Below are positions 8,324 through 16,441 of a DNA stretch of 56,197 nucleotides, one piece after another. A model generated the notes under the pieces. It had not been told where the DNA came from, searched no databases, and saw only the letters and a list, made by a program, of their open reading frames with translations. Both the position numbers and the translations under genes were made by a program. How positions within the stretch are numbered: the first letter of the stretch is position 1; the number at the start of each line of letters is the position of its first letter. This DNA comes from Caldicoprobacter algeriensis (lineage in GTDB: Bacteria; Bacillota; Clostridia; Caldicoprobacterales; Caldicoprobacteraceae): NCBI RefSeq assembly GCF_023838525.1, contig NZ_JAHUQD010000016.1, positions 1 through 56,197 of the forward strand, given 5' to 3'.

Positions 8324-9790
8324 TTACTCGTTTAAACTGGGCCACGCTTTGTGAAAATCCGTGTTCTGCTCAAATGTATAAGCCGCTCTTATAACGGTTG
8401 TCTCGTCAAATCGCTTTCCGATGATTTGAAGCCCTATGGGCAGGGACTTGCTGTCAAACCCGCAGGGGATTGAAATGGCAGGAAGCCCGGCGATGTTGAC
8501 GGGGACCGTGAATATATCTTCCATATACATTTGAACAGGGTCGTTGATCTTTTCGCCTATCCTGTATGCTGTTGTGGGGGATACCGGTCCTATGATGATG
8601 TCGTACTTCTCAAAAGCCTTATTGAACTCACGGGTTATGATAGTTCTTGCTTTGAGGGCCTTTTTGTAGTATGCGTCATAGTATCCCGAACTCAATACAT
8701 ATGTGCCCAGGAGTATCCGCCGTTTTACCTCGGTGCCAAATCCTTCGCTCCTTGACCGCATGCAAAAGTCCAGCATGTCTTTGGGGTTGGCAGCCCTGTA
8801 GCCAAATTTTACGCCATCGTATCTAGCAAGGTTGGAACTGGCTTCAGCAAGAGCTATTATGTAGTATGTAGGCACCACATACTCCATAATGGGGATTGAG
8901 ATCTCTTCGCATTGCGCACCCAGGTCTGAGAACACTTTGACGGCGTTGAGCACAGCATCCCTTATATCCTTTTGTACGCTGTCATCGATAAATTCACGGG
9001 GTAGGCCTATCTTCAATCCTTTTACATCGTTTACCAGCGCTTTTGTGTAGTCGGGGTGTTGCCTTCTTGAGGAGGTTAAATCCATGGGGTCATGGCCTGC
9101 TATCGCGTTCAAAACCAGCGCACAGTCGGTTACCGTCTTGGTCAAAGGTCCGATCTGGTCAAAGGAAGACGCATAGGCTACAAGGCCGAACCTCGAAACC
9201 AGGCCGTAAGTCGGCTTTAAACCGACGCAGCCGCAAAATGAGGCAGGCTGCCTTATGGAACCGCCGGTGTCCGACCCAAGAGCGTATATGGCTTCCCCTG
9301 CGGCTACTGCGGCCGCCGATCCACCGCTTGATCCGCCCGGTACCCTTTCGGTATCCCACGGGTTTTTGGTCTTTTTAAAGTGGGAGCTTTCTGTAGAGCT
9401 TCCCATGGCAAACTCGTCCATGTTCAGCTTGCCAAGCAACACTGCCCCGTTGTCGTAAAGCTTTTTAACCACATGGGCATCGTAAGGCGGTACAAAATTG
9501 CTCAGCATTTTGGAAGCGCAGGTGGTAGGTATGCCCCTGGTACATATATTGTCTTTAATGCCCATGGGTATGCCCGCCAAGGGAGAGTTTAAAGTGCCTT
9601 CGTCTATCATCTTTTGGACCTTTTCGGCCTGTTCCATGGCCTGCTTTTCAGTGACGGTTATATAGCACTCAAGCTTTGAATCCAGGCTCTCTATTCTGTC
9701 TAGCATGTATCTCGTCAGTTCAGGTACGCTGATCTCTCTTTTGCTTATCAGGTCATGCAGCTGGCTTATGGTGTATTCATGAAGCTTCAC
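8324..9790 (-). CDS. gatA: Asp-tRNA(Asn)/Glu-tRNA(Gln) amidotransferase subunit A
   Basis: Glutaminase subunit of GatCAB, an amidase-signature enzyme that releases ammonia from glutamine and channels it to GatB. The protein has 488 aa. The Ser-cisSer-Lys triad is visible as GIKDN (Lys), [14 protein letters not shown] and [16 protein letters not shown]. The start is GTG (9790) with GGAGGGAA 4 nt upstream, giving [15 protein letters not shown], which matches the family N terminus. An unusually long 194-bp gap separates it from gatC. Confidence 0.96.
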   Translation of the reverse strand: MKLHEYTISQLHDLISKREISVPELTRYMLDRIESLDSKLECYITVTEKQAMEQAEKVQKMIDEGTLNSPLAGIPMGIKDNICTRGIPTTCASKMLSNFVPPYDAHVVKKLYDNGAVLLGKLNMDEFAMGSSTESSHFKKTKNPWDTERVPGGSSGGSAAAVAAGEAIYALGSDTGGSIRQPASFCGCVGLKPTYGLVSRFGLVAYASSFDQIGPLTKTVTDCALVLNAIAGHDPMDLTSSRRQHPDYTKALVNDVKGLKIGLPREFIDDSVQKDIRDAVLNAVKVFSDLGAQCEEISIPIMEYVVPTYYIIALAEASSNLARYDGVKFGYRAANPKDMLDFCMRSRSEGFGTEVKRRILLGTYVLSSGYYDAYYKKALKARTIITREFNKAFEKYDIIIGPVSPTTAYRIGEKINDPVQMYMEDIFTVPVNIAGLPAISIPCGFDSKSLPIGLQIIGKRFDETTVIRAAYTFEQNTDFHKAWPSLNE

Positions 9791-9984
9791 GAACTTCCCT
9801 CCGTTCTCTTAAGCGTTGGATGTTATGTTGTTTTTGGTAAAAGTTGTAAATAAAGCTTTTTGTTGTTATTTTTATATGCTAATTTTCTGAGACCGTATCT
9901 TGCCCGTAAAAGAGAAAAAACGGCACTAAAGGATAGACGGATTGGCTTTTGGAGCCTCGTTTTTACCATGATGCAATTCCAGAG

Positions 9985-10284
9985 TTATTCAACCACCCGT
10001 GGCACAGTGAAGTATTCTGAACCTTCCTCTTCTTCGGGATGCAGCAAATCCTCCCTATCGTATGATTTGCCGACGATGTCGTCCCGCAGAGCGCCCTCAA
10101 ATACGTCTTCATCCATGACAAGGAATTCCATGGCATTTATGTTGGATGTATCCAGCTCTTTTAACTTGTCAAAGTAAGAGATAATTTTGCTTATGTCTGC
10201 CACCATGCTGTTTTTTTCGTTTTCATCAAGCTGCAGCCTTGCCAGCATCGCGATGTACTCGATTATTTCTTTTGTTATTGCCAT
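9985..10284 (-). CDS. gatC: Asp-tRNA(Asn)/Glu-tRNA(Gln) amidotransferase subunit C
   Basis: Small subunit (99 aa) that wraps around GatA and stabilises the GatAB complex. The N-terminal helix with IEYIAMLARLQLDENE and the C-terminal LRDDIV...HPEEEEGSEYFTVPRVVE are typical. ATG 10284 is preceded by TTGGAGG. It is first in the gatCAB operon, so its promoter should lie in 10285-10500. Confidence 0.94.
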   Translation of the reverse strand: MAITKEIIEYIAMLARLQLDENEKNSMVADISKIISYFDKLKELDTSNINAMEFLVMDEDVFEGALRDDIVGKSYDREDLLHPEEEEGSEYFTVPRVVE

Positions 10285-10391
10285 AACAATTTACCTCCAA
10301 TATCAAAAATCAACGCAAAAACATCACATATATGAGGATAAACTTTTTATTTTCCGGTTTCAAGAATTATTTTTAAAAATTTTTACGATTT

Positions 10392-10448
10392 TATTTTAGA
10401 AATACTTATAACATCATTTTTATTTTAGAAATACTTTAGAAATACTTA
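10392..10448. repeat. Short direct repeats TAGAAATACTTA upstream of gatC
   Basis: TATTTTAGAAATACTT occurs at 10392-10407 and 10421-10436, and TAGAAATACTTA again at 10437-10448. These three closely spaced copies lie about 110-165 bp upstream of gatC. They may be operator sites or a replication-slippage product. Confidence 0.5.
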
Positions 10449-10518
10449 TGATAGCATTAAGTTATGCTTATGGAAGCGTGGAAGGACCTTTGTAAAGCCA
10501 CGGTTGGTTTAAAGTAAA

Positions 10519-11406
10519 TCAGCGTTGTGCTGCAGGTTCTTGGCCGAGTTTAACGCTTTTTCTATAATCCGATGGGGATAGCGATGTGATGCTCTTGAAT
10601 GTCCTTCCAAAGTGTGCCACGCTTCCAAACCCCACTCTTTGAGCGACTTCTATGATTTTCATGTCGGTGCCTTGAAGCAGCTTTTGTGCCTCCTTTACCC
10701 TTATGAGGTTTAAATATTCTACAAAATTGAAACCCGTTACCCGTTTAAAAAGCCTGCTTAAATAATACGGGCTTATATAAAATGTTTTGGAAAGCGTTGT
10801 GAGGCTTAGTTCTTGGCTGTAATGCCTGTTTATATACTGAACGATCTCCGAAATCTTCTGGTGTAGGGGATCAGAGGCCTCTATCGTCTCTGCCAGAGAT
10901 TTCCTTTTTTGTCCCCTTAAGCGGACGAGCAATACCAGCAGCTCAAGAAGATAGGCCCTAAGGCAGATGCTGGACCCCGGCGCCTTTGCTTGTTCCTCCT
11001 GCAGCATCTTGTTTAGCAGGTGTTCTACCATTATCTGTTCATAGGGTTCAAGCCTGATGACCGGGCTGCTCATGTCAAAGGCCTGCAGGAGCAGGGCTCT
11101 TTCCTCGGAAGACACGGCATTCAAGGCCTCATCGGTAAAATCCACGAGCAGCCTTTCATGGTCGGGGATCGAGCTATCGATGGTCCTGTGCACCACATTC
11201 TTATATATGAGAACTATATCGCCTTTTTTTATGGCGTAAATCCTGTCCTGGATGAAATAGTTCCTCTCGCCGTTTAGCAGATAGTATATCTCATAATGTT
11301 GGTGGTAGTGCTGAACGGGCATGGTAAAATGCCCCCGCCTCTTTGAATGGGTGACTTTCACCAAAAATGGAGCGCTCTTCACCTTGTGTGTTCTGTATCC
11401 TGTCAT
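10519..11406 (-). CDS. AraC-family transcriptional regulator with cupin sensor
   Basis: A 295-aa regulator. Residues of about 25-110 form an AraC-type cupin (HYHQHYEIYYLLNGERNYFI, then KKGDIVLI), which usually binds a sugar or related ligand. The C-terminal 100 residues are the double helix-turn-helix (LTTLSKTFYISPYYLSRLFKRVTG, then IIEVAQRVGFGSVAHFGRTFK, ending PSDYRK). It is divergently transcribed from the Gfo/Idh/MocA oxidoreductase at 11578, so it very likely controls that gene. ATG 11406 follows GGGAGGAG. The ligand is unknown. Confidence 0.88.
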   Translation of the reverse strand: MTGYRTHKVKSAPFLVKVTHSKRRGHFTMPVQHYHQHYEIYYLLNGERNYFIQDRIYAIKKGDIVLIYKNVVHRTIDSSIPDHERLLVDFTDEALNAVSSEERALLLQAFDMSSPVIRLEPYEQIMVEHLLNKMLQEEQAKAPGSSICLRAYLLELLVLLVRLRGQKRKSLAETIEASDPLHQKISEIVQYINRHYSQELSLTTLSKTFYISPYYLSRLFKRVTGFNFVEYLNLIRVKEAQKLLQGTDMKIIEVAQRVGFGSVAHFGRTFKSITSLSPSDYRKSVKLGQEPAAQR

Positions 11407-11460
11407 CTTCCCTTCATTCTCCTCCCCAATTAAATATTAACTCAAATTTGCCGATTGATA

Positions 11461-11534
11461 AAGCAAAATATGAAGTGTTTTTAGCGATTTAAGCAAAAAA
11501 ATAAGCAGAAATTATAAAAATATTGCTATATAAT
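11461..11534 (+). promoter_or_regulatory. Activator-type promoter region with AAGCA repeats
   Basis: AAGCAAAATA (11461-11470) and AAGCAAAAAA (11491-11500) are direct repeats 30 bp apart; a third variant AAGCAGAAAT lies at 11503-11512. A perfect TATAAT follows at 11529-11534, with no recognisable -35 box 17 bp upstream. Repeats in phase with the helix plus a missing -35 fit activation by the divergent AraC regulator. Confidence 0.45.
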
Positions 11535-11577
11535 AAACGCAAAAAGAGATTTAAATCCAATTGGGAGGTAGTCAAAA

Positions 11578-12867
11578 ATGGCTAGAAGAAAGAGATATGC
11601 TATGGTAGGCATAGGCGGCAGGGCCAGGCTGTATTACGGAGCCATTGCCAGCACATTTAAGGATACGTGTGAGCTCGTCGGTTTCTGCGATATCAACAGG
11701 GTGCGCATGGACTATGCCAACAAGGTTTTGCAGGAGGAATACGGGGCAAAGCCTGTGAACACTTATACGCCGGATCAATTCGATGATATGATCAGAAAAG
11801 AGAAACCCGATGTGGTCATCGTCACCTCCATAGATCGCACTCATCATATTTATATCATTCGTGCCATGGAGCTGGGATGCGACGTAATAACCGAGAAGCC
11901 CATGACCATAGACGAGGTGAAATGTCAGGCCATCTTGGATGCCATAAAGAAGACCGGGAGGAATTTGAGGGTCACCTTTAACTATCGCTATGCACCTCAC
12001 AACACCAAGATAAAGGAGCTCATAATGAACGGGACCATCGGCGATGTGCTGTCTGTGCACTTTGAGTGGTTGCTCGATATCCACCATGGCGCCGACTACT
12101 TCAGGCGTTGGCACAGGGATAAGCGCAACAGCGGTGGGCTGCTTGTCCACAAGGCAACTCACCACTTTGACCTGGTCAACTTCTGGCTAAACACTCAGCC
12201 CAAGACGGTATTCAGCATGGGGGACCTCATGTTCTATGGCCGTGAGAATGCTGAAAAGCGGGGCATATACAAGTTCTATTACAGGGCATACGGCAGCGAA
12301 CTTGCTAAGGATGACCCCTTTGCGATACACTTGGATAAGAATCCTCAGCTCAAAGCCATGTACCTGGATGCTGAGAAGGAAGATGGTTACTTGAGAGACC
12401 AGAGCGTATTCGGCGACGGTATAAGCATTGAGGATACCATGGCCGTCATGGTTCGCTACAAGAACAATGCCATAATGACCTATTCGCTGAATGCATATAT
12501 GCCATGGGAGGGCTTCAGGGTGGCCTTCAACGGCAACAAAGGGCGTATACAGGTAACGGTGGTTGAAAGAACGTATATAAACGCAGGTGGCGATGTGACC
12601 GAAGAGGGTGCCGTAAGGAAGAAGAGCATCACGGTATTTCCTATGTTTGGTGCACCCTACAACGTCCCTATTGAAGAGAGAGAGGGAGGCCATGGCGGAG
12701 CTGACCCCATAATGCTCAATGATTTGTTCGGTACTCCCGCTGAAGATCCTTTCAAGAGAGCGGCATCGCACATAGACGGCGCCATGTCCATATTGACGGG
12801 CATTGCGGCCAACAAGTCCATAAGGACGGGTATGCCCGTTGACATAGATGACTTGGTCAAGTTTTAA
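11578..12867 (+). CDS. Gfo/Idh/MocA-family NAD(P)-dependent oxidoreductase
   Basis: A 429-aa sugar-type dehydrogenase. The N-terminal Rossmann fold has VGIGGRARLYYGA, then FCDIN as the second strand and the family EKP motif in DVITEKPMTID at about residue 105. The C-terminal substrate domain carries HHGADYFRRWHRDKRNSGG followed by KATHHFDLVNFW, the likely catalytic region. ATG 11578 is preceded by TTGGGAGG. It stands alone, divergent from an AraC regulator and followed by a terminator. The family includes inositol, glucose and amino-sugar dehydrogenases and some NAD-dependent glycosidases; the substrate cannot be read from the sequence. Confidence 0.88.
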   Translation: MARRKRYAMVGIGGRARLYYGAIASTFKDTCELVGFCDINRVRMDYANKVLQEEYGAKPVNTYTPDQFDDMIRKEKPDVVIVTSIDRTHHIYIIRAMELGCDVITEKPMTIDEVKCQAILDAIKKTGRNLRVTFNYRYAPHNTKIKELIMNGTIGDVLSVHFEWLLDIHHGADYFRRWHRDKRNSGGLLVHKATHHFDLVNFWLNTQPKTVFSMGDLMFYGRENAEKRGIYKFYYRAYGSELAKDDPFAIHLDKNPQLKAMYLDAEKEDGYLRDQSVFGDGISIEDTMAVMVRYKNNAIMTYSLNAYMPWEGFRVAFNGNKGRIQVTVVERTYINAGGDVTEEGAVRKKSITVFPMFGAPYNVPIEEREGGHGGADPIMLNDLFGTPAEDPFKRAASHIDGAMSILTGIAANKSIRTGMPVDIDDLVKF

Positions 12868-12895
12868 TGATTTTTTCTTTAGTCTTGATAACGAC

Positions 12896-12944
12896 GCTAC
12901 CTTTCGGTTTGATGATAAAAGGCTGAAAGGTAGCATTTTCTTTT
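12896..12944 (+). terminator. Intrinsic terminator after the oxidoreductase
   Basis: GCTACCTTTC and GAAAGGTAGC form a 10-bp perfect stem around a 19-nt loop, followed by ATTTTCTTTT. Confidence 0.8.
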
Positions 12945-12980
12945 GGATAAATAAATTACATTAAAAAAAGGAATTACGGG

Positions 12981-13073
12981 TATCGATGTCGTATATAAAA
13001 TAAATGAAAACATCGATAACTGTACTGCCGTTGTTCTCGTTATTAAAAACAGCCATGTGACGATGTCGTATAT
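12981..13073. repeat. 13-bp direct repeats upstream of the ABC ATPase pair
   Basis: CGATGTCGTATAT occurs twice, at 12984-12996 and 13061-13073, 77 bp apart. The first copy also overlaps an inverted repeat TATCGATG (12981-12988) / CATCGATA (13011-13018). They lie in the short gap before the ABC genes and could be operators. No regulator gene is adjacent. Confidence 0.5.
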
Positions 13074-13111
13074 CATTAAAGATAAAATGCACATTTGACT
13101 TTAAAAAGGTT

Positions 13112-13804
13112 GTGATTGAGGTGAAACCTGTTATAATCAGGACGGAAGGCGTAAGCCGCTGTTTTCCTTCTGGCAGGGAAGTGGTGTACGCCTTGAAGAA
13201 CGTCAGCATTTCTATAGAAGCAGGCACTTTGACCATACTAAGAGGACGTTCAGGTTCTGGCAAAACCACCCTCATAAATCTGCTGGGAGCTCTGGATAAA
13301 CCAAGTAGCGGCAAGATATACTTCAACGGCAACGAGATCACCGGTATGCCGGAATCCAAGCGGGACCTGGTACGGCAGAAGGAGATGGGGTTTGTCTTTC
13401 AGTCTATCGCACTTATCTCCATGATGTCGGCTTATGAAAATGTGGAGTTTGCCTTGAGGGTGGCAGGCTATGACCCCAAGGAGAGGAAGAAAAGGGCTGA
13501 GGAGTGCCTTGCATTTGTGGGGCTTCAAAAGAGGATGCACCACAGACCTCATGAGCTGTCTGGAGGGGAACAGCAACGCGTGGCCATCGCAAGGGCTATT
13601 GCGCATCGCCCGCGGGTGGTGTTTGCCGATGAGCCCACCGCTGAACTGGATACCCATACTGGCCTGCAGGTGGTAAAAGTTTTCAAAGACCTGGTTGAGA
13701 AGGAGGGGTTGACGGTGGTCATGACTACTCACGACCCCAGCATGGTGGAGATAGCCGACAGAGTATTTACGTTAGAGGATGGAGAGATTGTGGATGAGCG
13801 ATGA
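13112..13804 (+). CDS. ABC transporter ATP-binding protein, LolD/MacB type
   Basis: A 230-aa stand-alone ATPase. Walker A is GRSGSGKTT (about residue 43), Q-loop FVFQSIALI, signature LSGGEQQR, Walker B VVFADEP, and the switch His is in TTHD. The sequence resembles ATPases that pair with FtsX-type permeases (LolD, MacB, BceA). The start is GTG 13112; a second GTG three codons later is equally possible. It overlaps the next ATPase gene, so the two are translated together. No permease gene is adjacent, which is unusual. Confidence 0.85.
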   Translation: MIEVKPVIIRTEGVSRCFPSGREVVYALKNVSISIEAGTLTILRGRSGSGKTTLINLLGALDKPSSGKIYFNGNEITGMPESKRDLVRQKEMGFVFQSIALISMMSAYENVEFALRVAGYDPKERKKRAEECLAFVGLQKRMHHRPHELSGGEQQRVAIARAIAHRPRVVFADEPTAELDTHTGLQVVKVFKDLVEKEGLTVVMTTHDPSMVEIADRVFTLEDGEIVDER

Positions 13805-14714
13805 AGAGGTAAAGTACATGGTGGTGTGCGACAATTTAGTCAAGATATACAAGGTGGCCGACATCGAGGTGGTGGCGCTACAGGGCCTGGACCTGGTGGT
13901 GGAAAAGGGCGAGTTTATGGCCATCATCGGGAACAGCGGCAGCGGCAAGTCCACCCTCCTTAATATACTGGGTGGGCTGGATCGACCTTCGGCGGGTAAG
14001 GTTTTTGTTAACGGCGAGGACTTGCTGAAGCTTACAGATAAGCAATTGGTCAGGTATAAGAGGGAGACTGTGGGGTTTGTATGGCAAAACAATGCCAGAA
14101 ACTTGATACCCTATTTGACTGCGCTGGAAAACGTGGAGCTCCCAATGCTCTTGACCGGCAGGGCCAGAAGGGAACGGGCATTAGAGCTGCTTGACATGGT
14201 AGGATTGTCGCACAGGAAAAAATATAAGTTGGAGCAGCTATCGGGTGGCGAGCAGCAGCGCGTGGCCATCGCCATTGCCCTGGCCAATAACCCCAAGCTG
14301 CTTCTGGCGGACGAGCCCACCGGGGCGGTGGATACCAAGACGGCATCCCAGATACTGGACGTGTTCAGGGAAATAAACAGCGCTCTTGGCGTCACCATAA
14401 TTATAGTAACTCACGACAGGCAAGTCGCCAGAAAGGTGGATAGGGTGGTGGCTATACGCGATGGCAGGACAAGCAGCGAGTTTATTCGAAGGAAGTCCTA
14501 TGCTGAGGAGTTGGCTGAGCTGAGCAACGATATAGGGACTGTGGGTAGGGATACGCATGAAGAGCTGGCTGTTCTCGATAGAGCGGGACGACTTCAGCTC
14601 CCACGGGAATATCTTGAGGCCTTGGGGTTAACCGGCAAAAACAGGGTAAAGGTTGAGCTGGAAGGAGACAGGATTGTGATCATGAACCCGGATCGTTCTG
14701 TAAGTCCGGGTTAA
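13794..14714 (+). CDS. ABC transporter ATP-binding protein with C-terminal AbrB-like domain
   Basis: A 306-aa protein. Residues of about 10-230 form a LolD/MacB-type ATPase with Walker A GNSGSGKST, signature LSGGEQQR, Walker B LLLADEPTGAVD and THD. After a linker, the last 45 residues (LDRAGRLQLPREYLEALGL, then NRVKVELEGDRIVI) read as a SpoVT/AbrB-type swapped-hairpin domain, normally DNA-binding or dimerising. ATG 13794 is preceded by GGAGAG and overlaps the upstream gene by 11 bp; ATG 13818 with AGAGGT upstream is an alternative. The pair probably forms a heterodimer, but the partner membrane protein is not here. Confidence 0.82.
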   Translation: MSDEEVKYMVVCDNLVKIYKVADIEVVALQGLDLVVEKGEFMAIIGNSGSGKSTLLNILGGLDRPSAGKVFVNGEDLLKLTDKQLVRYKRETVGFVWQNNARNLIPYLTALENVELPMLLTGRARRERALELLDMVGLSHRKKYKLEQLSGGEQQRVAIAIALANNPKLLLADEPTGAVDTKTASQILDVFREINSALGVTIIIVTHDRQVARKVDRVVAIRDGRTSSEFIRRKSYAEELAELSNDIGTVGRDTHEELAVLDRAGRLQLPREYLEALGLTGKNRVKVELEGDRIVIMNPDRSVSPG

Positions 14715-14736
14715 TCTATCAGGGGTTGACTGCAGA

Positions 14737-14783
14737 AATGCCCTGGATGATGCATTTTTGCAAAATCCAGGGCATTTTATTTT
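14737..14783 (+). terminator. Intrinsic terminator after the ABC ATPase pair
   Basis: AATGCCCTGGAT and ATCCAGGGCATT form a 12-bp perfect stem, followed by TTATTTT. This closes the two-gene ABC unit and shows that no permease is cotranscribed downstream. Confidence 0.85.
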
Positions 14784-14958
14784 ACACAAAAAGTTCTTCA
14801 GCTATTATTAATCGCTATAAAACTTTTTATGGCCTGCAACCGATTTGCCTGTATTTGTTCGGGAAACCGGGTTTTGCGCATTCACACCGGCAGCCCAGGA
14901 CAAACATCCAAACACCATTGCGGGCATCATGCCGTATATGGATTCCGGCGCAATTGCT

Positions 14959-16230
14959 TTATATTTTATAGGCATCGACGTATTTCCTTAGCTCCAGAGA
15001 CAGCTCGCTTAAGGTTTTTGAGTACGATGCGATTTGCTCTATCACGCTCCTCTGCTCGGTGGTGCTGGCCGCCACTTGCTGGCTAGCGGCAGCAGCCTGC
15101 TGAGAGACCGCCGAGATGTTCTGGATGGCTTCGATCACCTTGTTCTTATCCTCTTCTATGGCTGCCATAGATTGACTTATATTGTTTATGCGGCTTATTA
15201 TGTTTTCAATGCCCTTTGCGATGGCGTAAAATGCTTCATATGTATTGTCCACCGCTTTTACCTGGTTTTCCATGACGGTCCTCACCGAATCTATTATAAC
15301 CGACGCGCTGTCGGCTTCCTCTATGATGTTTGTCATTATCTCTTCCACCTGTTCGGTGGCTTTTTTGGTGGCGTCGGCCAGCTTTCTGACCTCGTCGGCA
15401 ACAACCGCAAACCCCCGGCCGGCTTCACCTGCCCTTGCTGCTTCTATGGCCGCATTGAGGGCCAGCAGGTTGGTCTGCTCCGCTATGCTGTTGATGGTGC
15501 TGACGAATTCACCTATGCTCTTTGATTTCTCGGCCGACGAATTGATGAACTCCAGCACTTTGGCGGCGGCCGTCTGGCTTTGCTCGTTGGAGTCGCGCAG
15601 GGTTTTGACTGCTTCAAGCCCCTGTTCATTCAATGCGCGCATATTGTTGGAGTCTTCCACCACTTTATTGGTATTTTCATATACCACTTGGATCTGCTCT
15701 GATAGACTGGTTATCAGGCTTACCCCTCTTTCGGCCTCTGCGGCCTGTTCGGATGCCCCGTGGGCTATCTCGTTCATGGATGCCGATATGTCATCGATGG
15801 CCTGGTTAACCCTGGTGGTATTGCTGTTTAAAAGCTCGGCTGCGTCCACTAACCGTTTGGTGATGTTTTTCAATGAGGACATTATGGATTTTAGGTCGGT
15901 TATCATGTTGTTGAAACTGACTGATACTGCCTGCATATCTTCAAATTCCGAAACGTCTACCGTGTAGGACAGGTCCCTGTTTTTTATGCGGTCCATTATG
16001 TAGGCTATGGATTCCACTTTTGAGTGTATTGCTTTCATCAATATGTACGCTATGAGTTCCAGTATGGCCAATTTGAATAAGAATAGAATGATGATGGCGA
16101 TTATCCCAATATCTGGTGCAATCAGTTTTTCTATTACAGCTGATATTACTGCAAGTATGGCTGCAAATACGAATGGTTGCTTTACGGCAAATTTCATAAT
16201 TTTTTGTTTTAACCGTTCAAGGACTTCCAT
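14959..16230 (-). CDS. Methyl-accepting chemotaxis protein without extracellular sensor
   Basis: A 423-aa chemoreceptor. Two hydrophobic segments (about residues 18-37 and 44-66) are separated by only a few residues, so there is no extracellular ligand-binding domain. A HAMP-like region follows, then the long cytoplasmic coiled coil with the conserved hairpin tip [19 protein letters not shown] and [16 protein letters not shown], which contacts CheA and CheW. The second of two closely spaced ATGs (16230) has GGAGG at the right distance; the first abuts it. It is a monocistronic gene on the opposite strand to its neighbours. It probably senses an intracellular or membrane signal. Confidence 0.92.
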   Translation of the reverse strand: MEVLERLKQKIMKFAVKQPFVFAAILAVISAVIEKLIAPDIGIIAIIILFLFKLAILELIAYILMKAIHSKVESIAYIMDRIKNRDLSYTVDVSEFEDMQAVSVSFNNMITDLKSIMSSLKNITKRLVDAAELLNSNTTRVNQAIDDISASMNEIAHGASEQAAEAERGVSLITSLSEQIQVVYENTNKVVEDSNNMRALNEQGLEAVKTLRDSNEQSQTAAAKVLEFINSSAEKSKSIGEFVSTINSIAEQTNLLALNAAIEAARAGEAGRGFAVVADEVRKLADATKKATEQVEEIMTNIIEEADSASVIIDSVRTVMENQVKAVDNTYEAFYAIAKGIENIISRINNISQSMAAIEEDKNKVIEAIQNISAVSQQAAAASQQVAASTTEQRSVIEQIASYSKTLSELSLELRKYVDAYKI

Positions 16231-16270
16231 ATGCATCCTCCTTTTTGCTGTATTTTTCGACTTGTTTCTT

Positions 16271-16299
16271 ATTATATCACAATATACAAATTGGCAAAA
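16271..16299 (-). promoter_or_regulatory. Candidate promoter of the chemoreceptor gene
   Basis: On the minus strand TTTTGC (16299-16294) and TATAAT (16276-16271) are 17 bp apart. The -10 is perfect and the -35 is weak. Confidence 0.35.
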
Positions 16300-16363
16300 T
16301 AAAACTTTTTTCCCTTTTTTAATTTGTCAATTGTTGAGCAACGAGTTACTCGCAATAAATTCA

Positions 16364-16392
16364 TTGACACAGCCTGTATAATTGTATACAAT
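16364..16392 (+). promoter_or_regulatory. Aconitase promoter with overlapping GntR-type operator
   Basis: TTGACA (16364-16369) and TACAAT (16387-16392) have a 17-bp spacer, a strong sigma-A promoter. The -10 box is half of the perfect 12-bp palindrome ATTGTATACAAT (16381-16392). GntR/FadR-type regulators typically bind palindromes of the form TTGTNNACAA, and a FadR-type gene lies at the end of this operon, so autoregulated repression is likely. Confidence 0.6.
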
Positions 16393-16441
16393 TAATGTGA
16401 CCGCTGTATGTGGCTCCAATTCCAGCAAAGGGGGATTGATA

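Noticed and set aside
12187-12936. 249-codon minus-strand frame opposite the oxidoreductase
   Set aside because: It crosses the terminator and lies opposite a conserved Rossmann-type enzyme.
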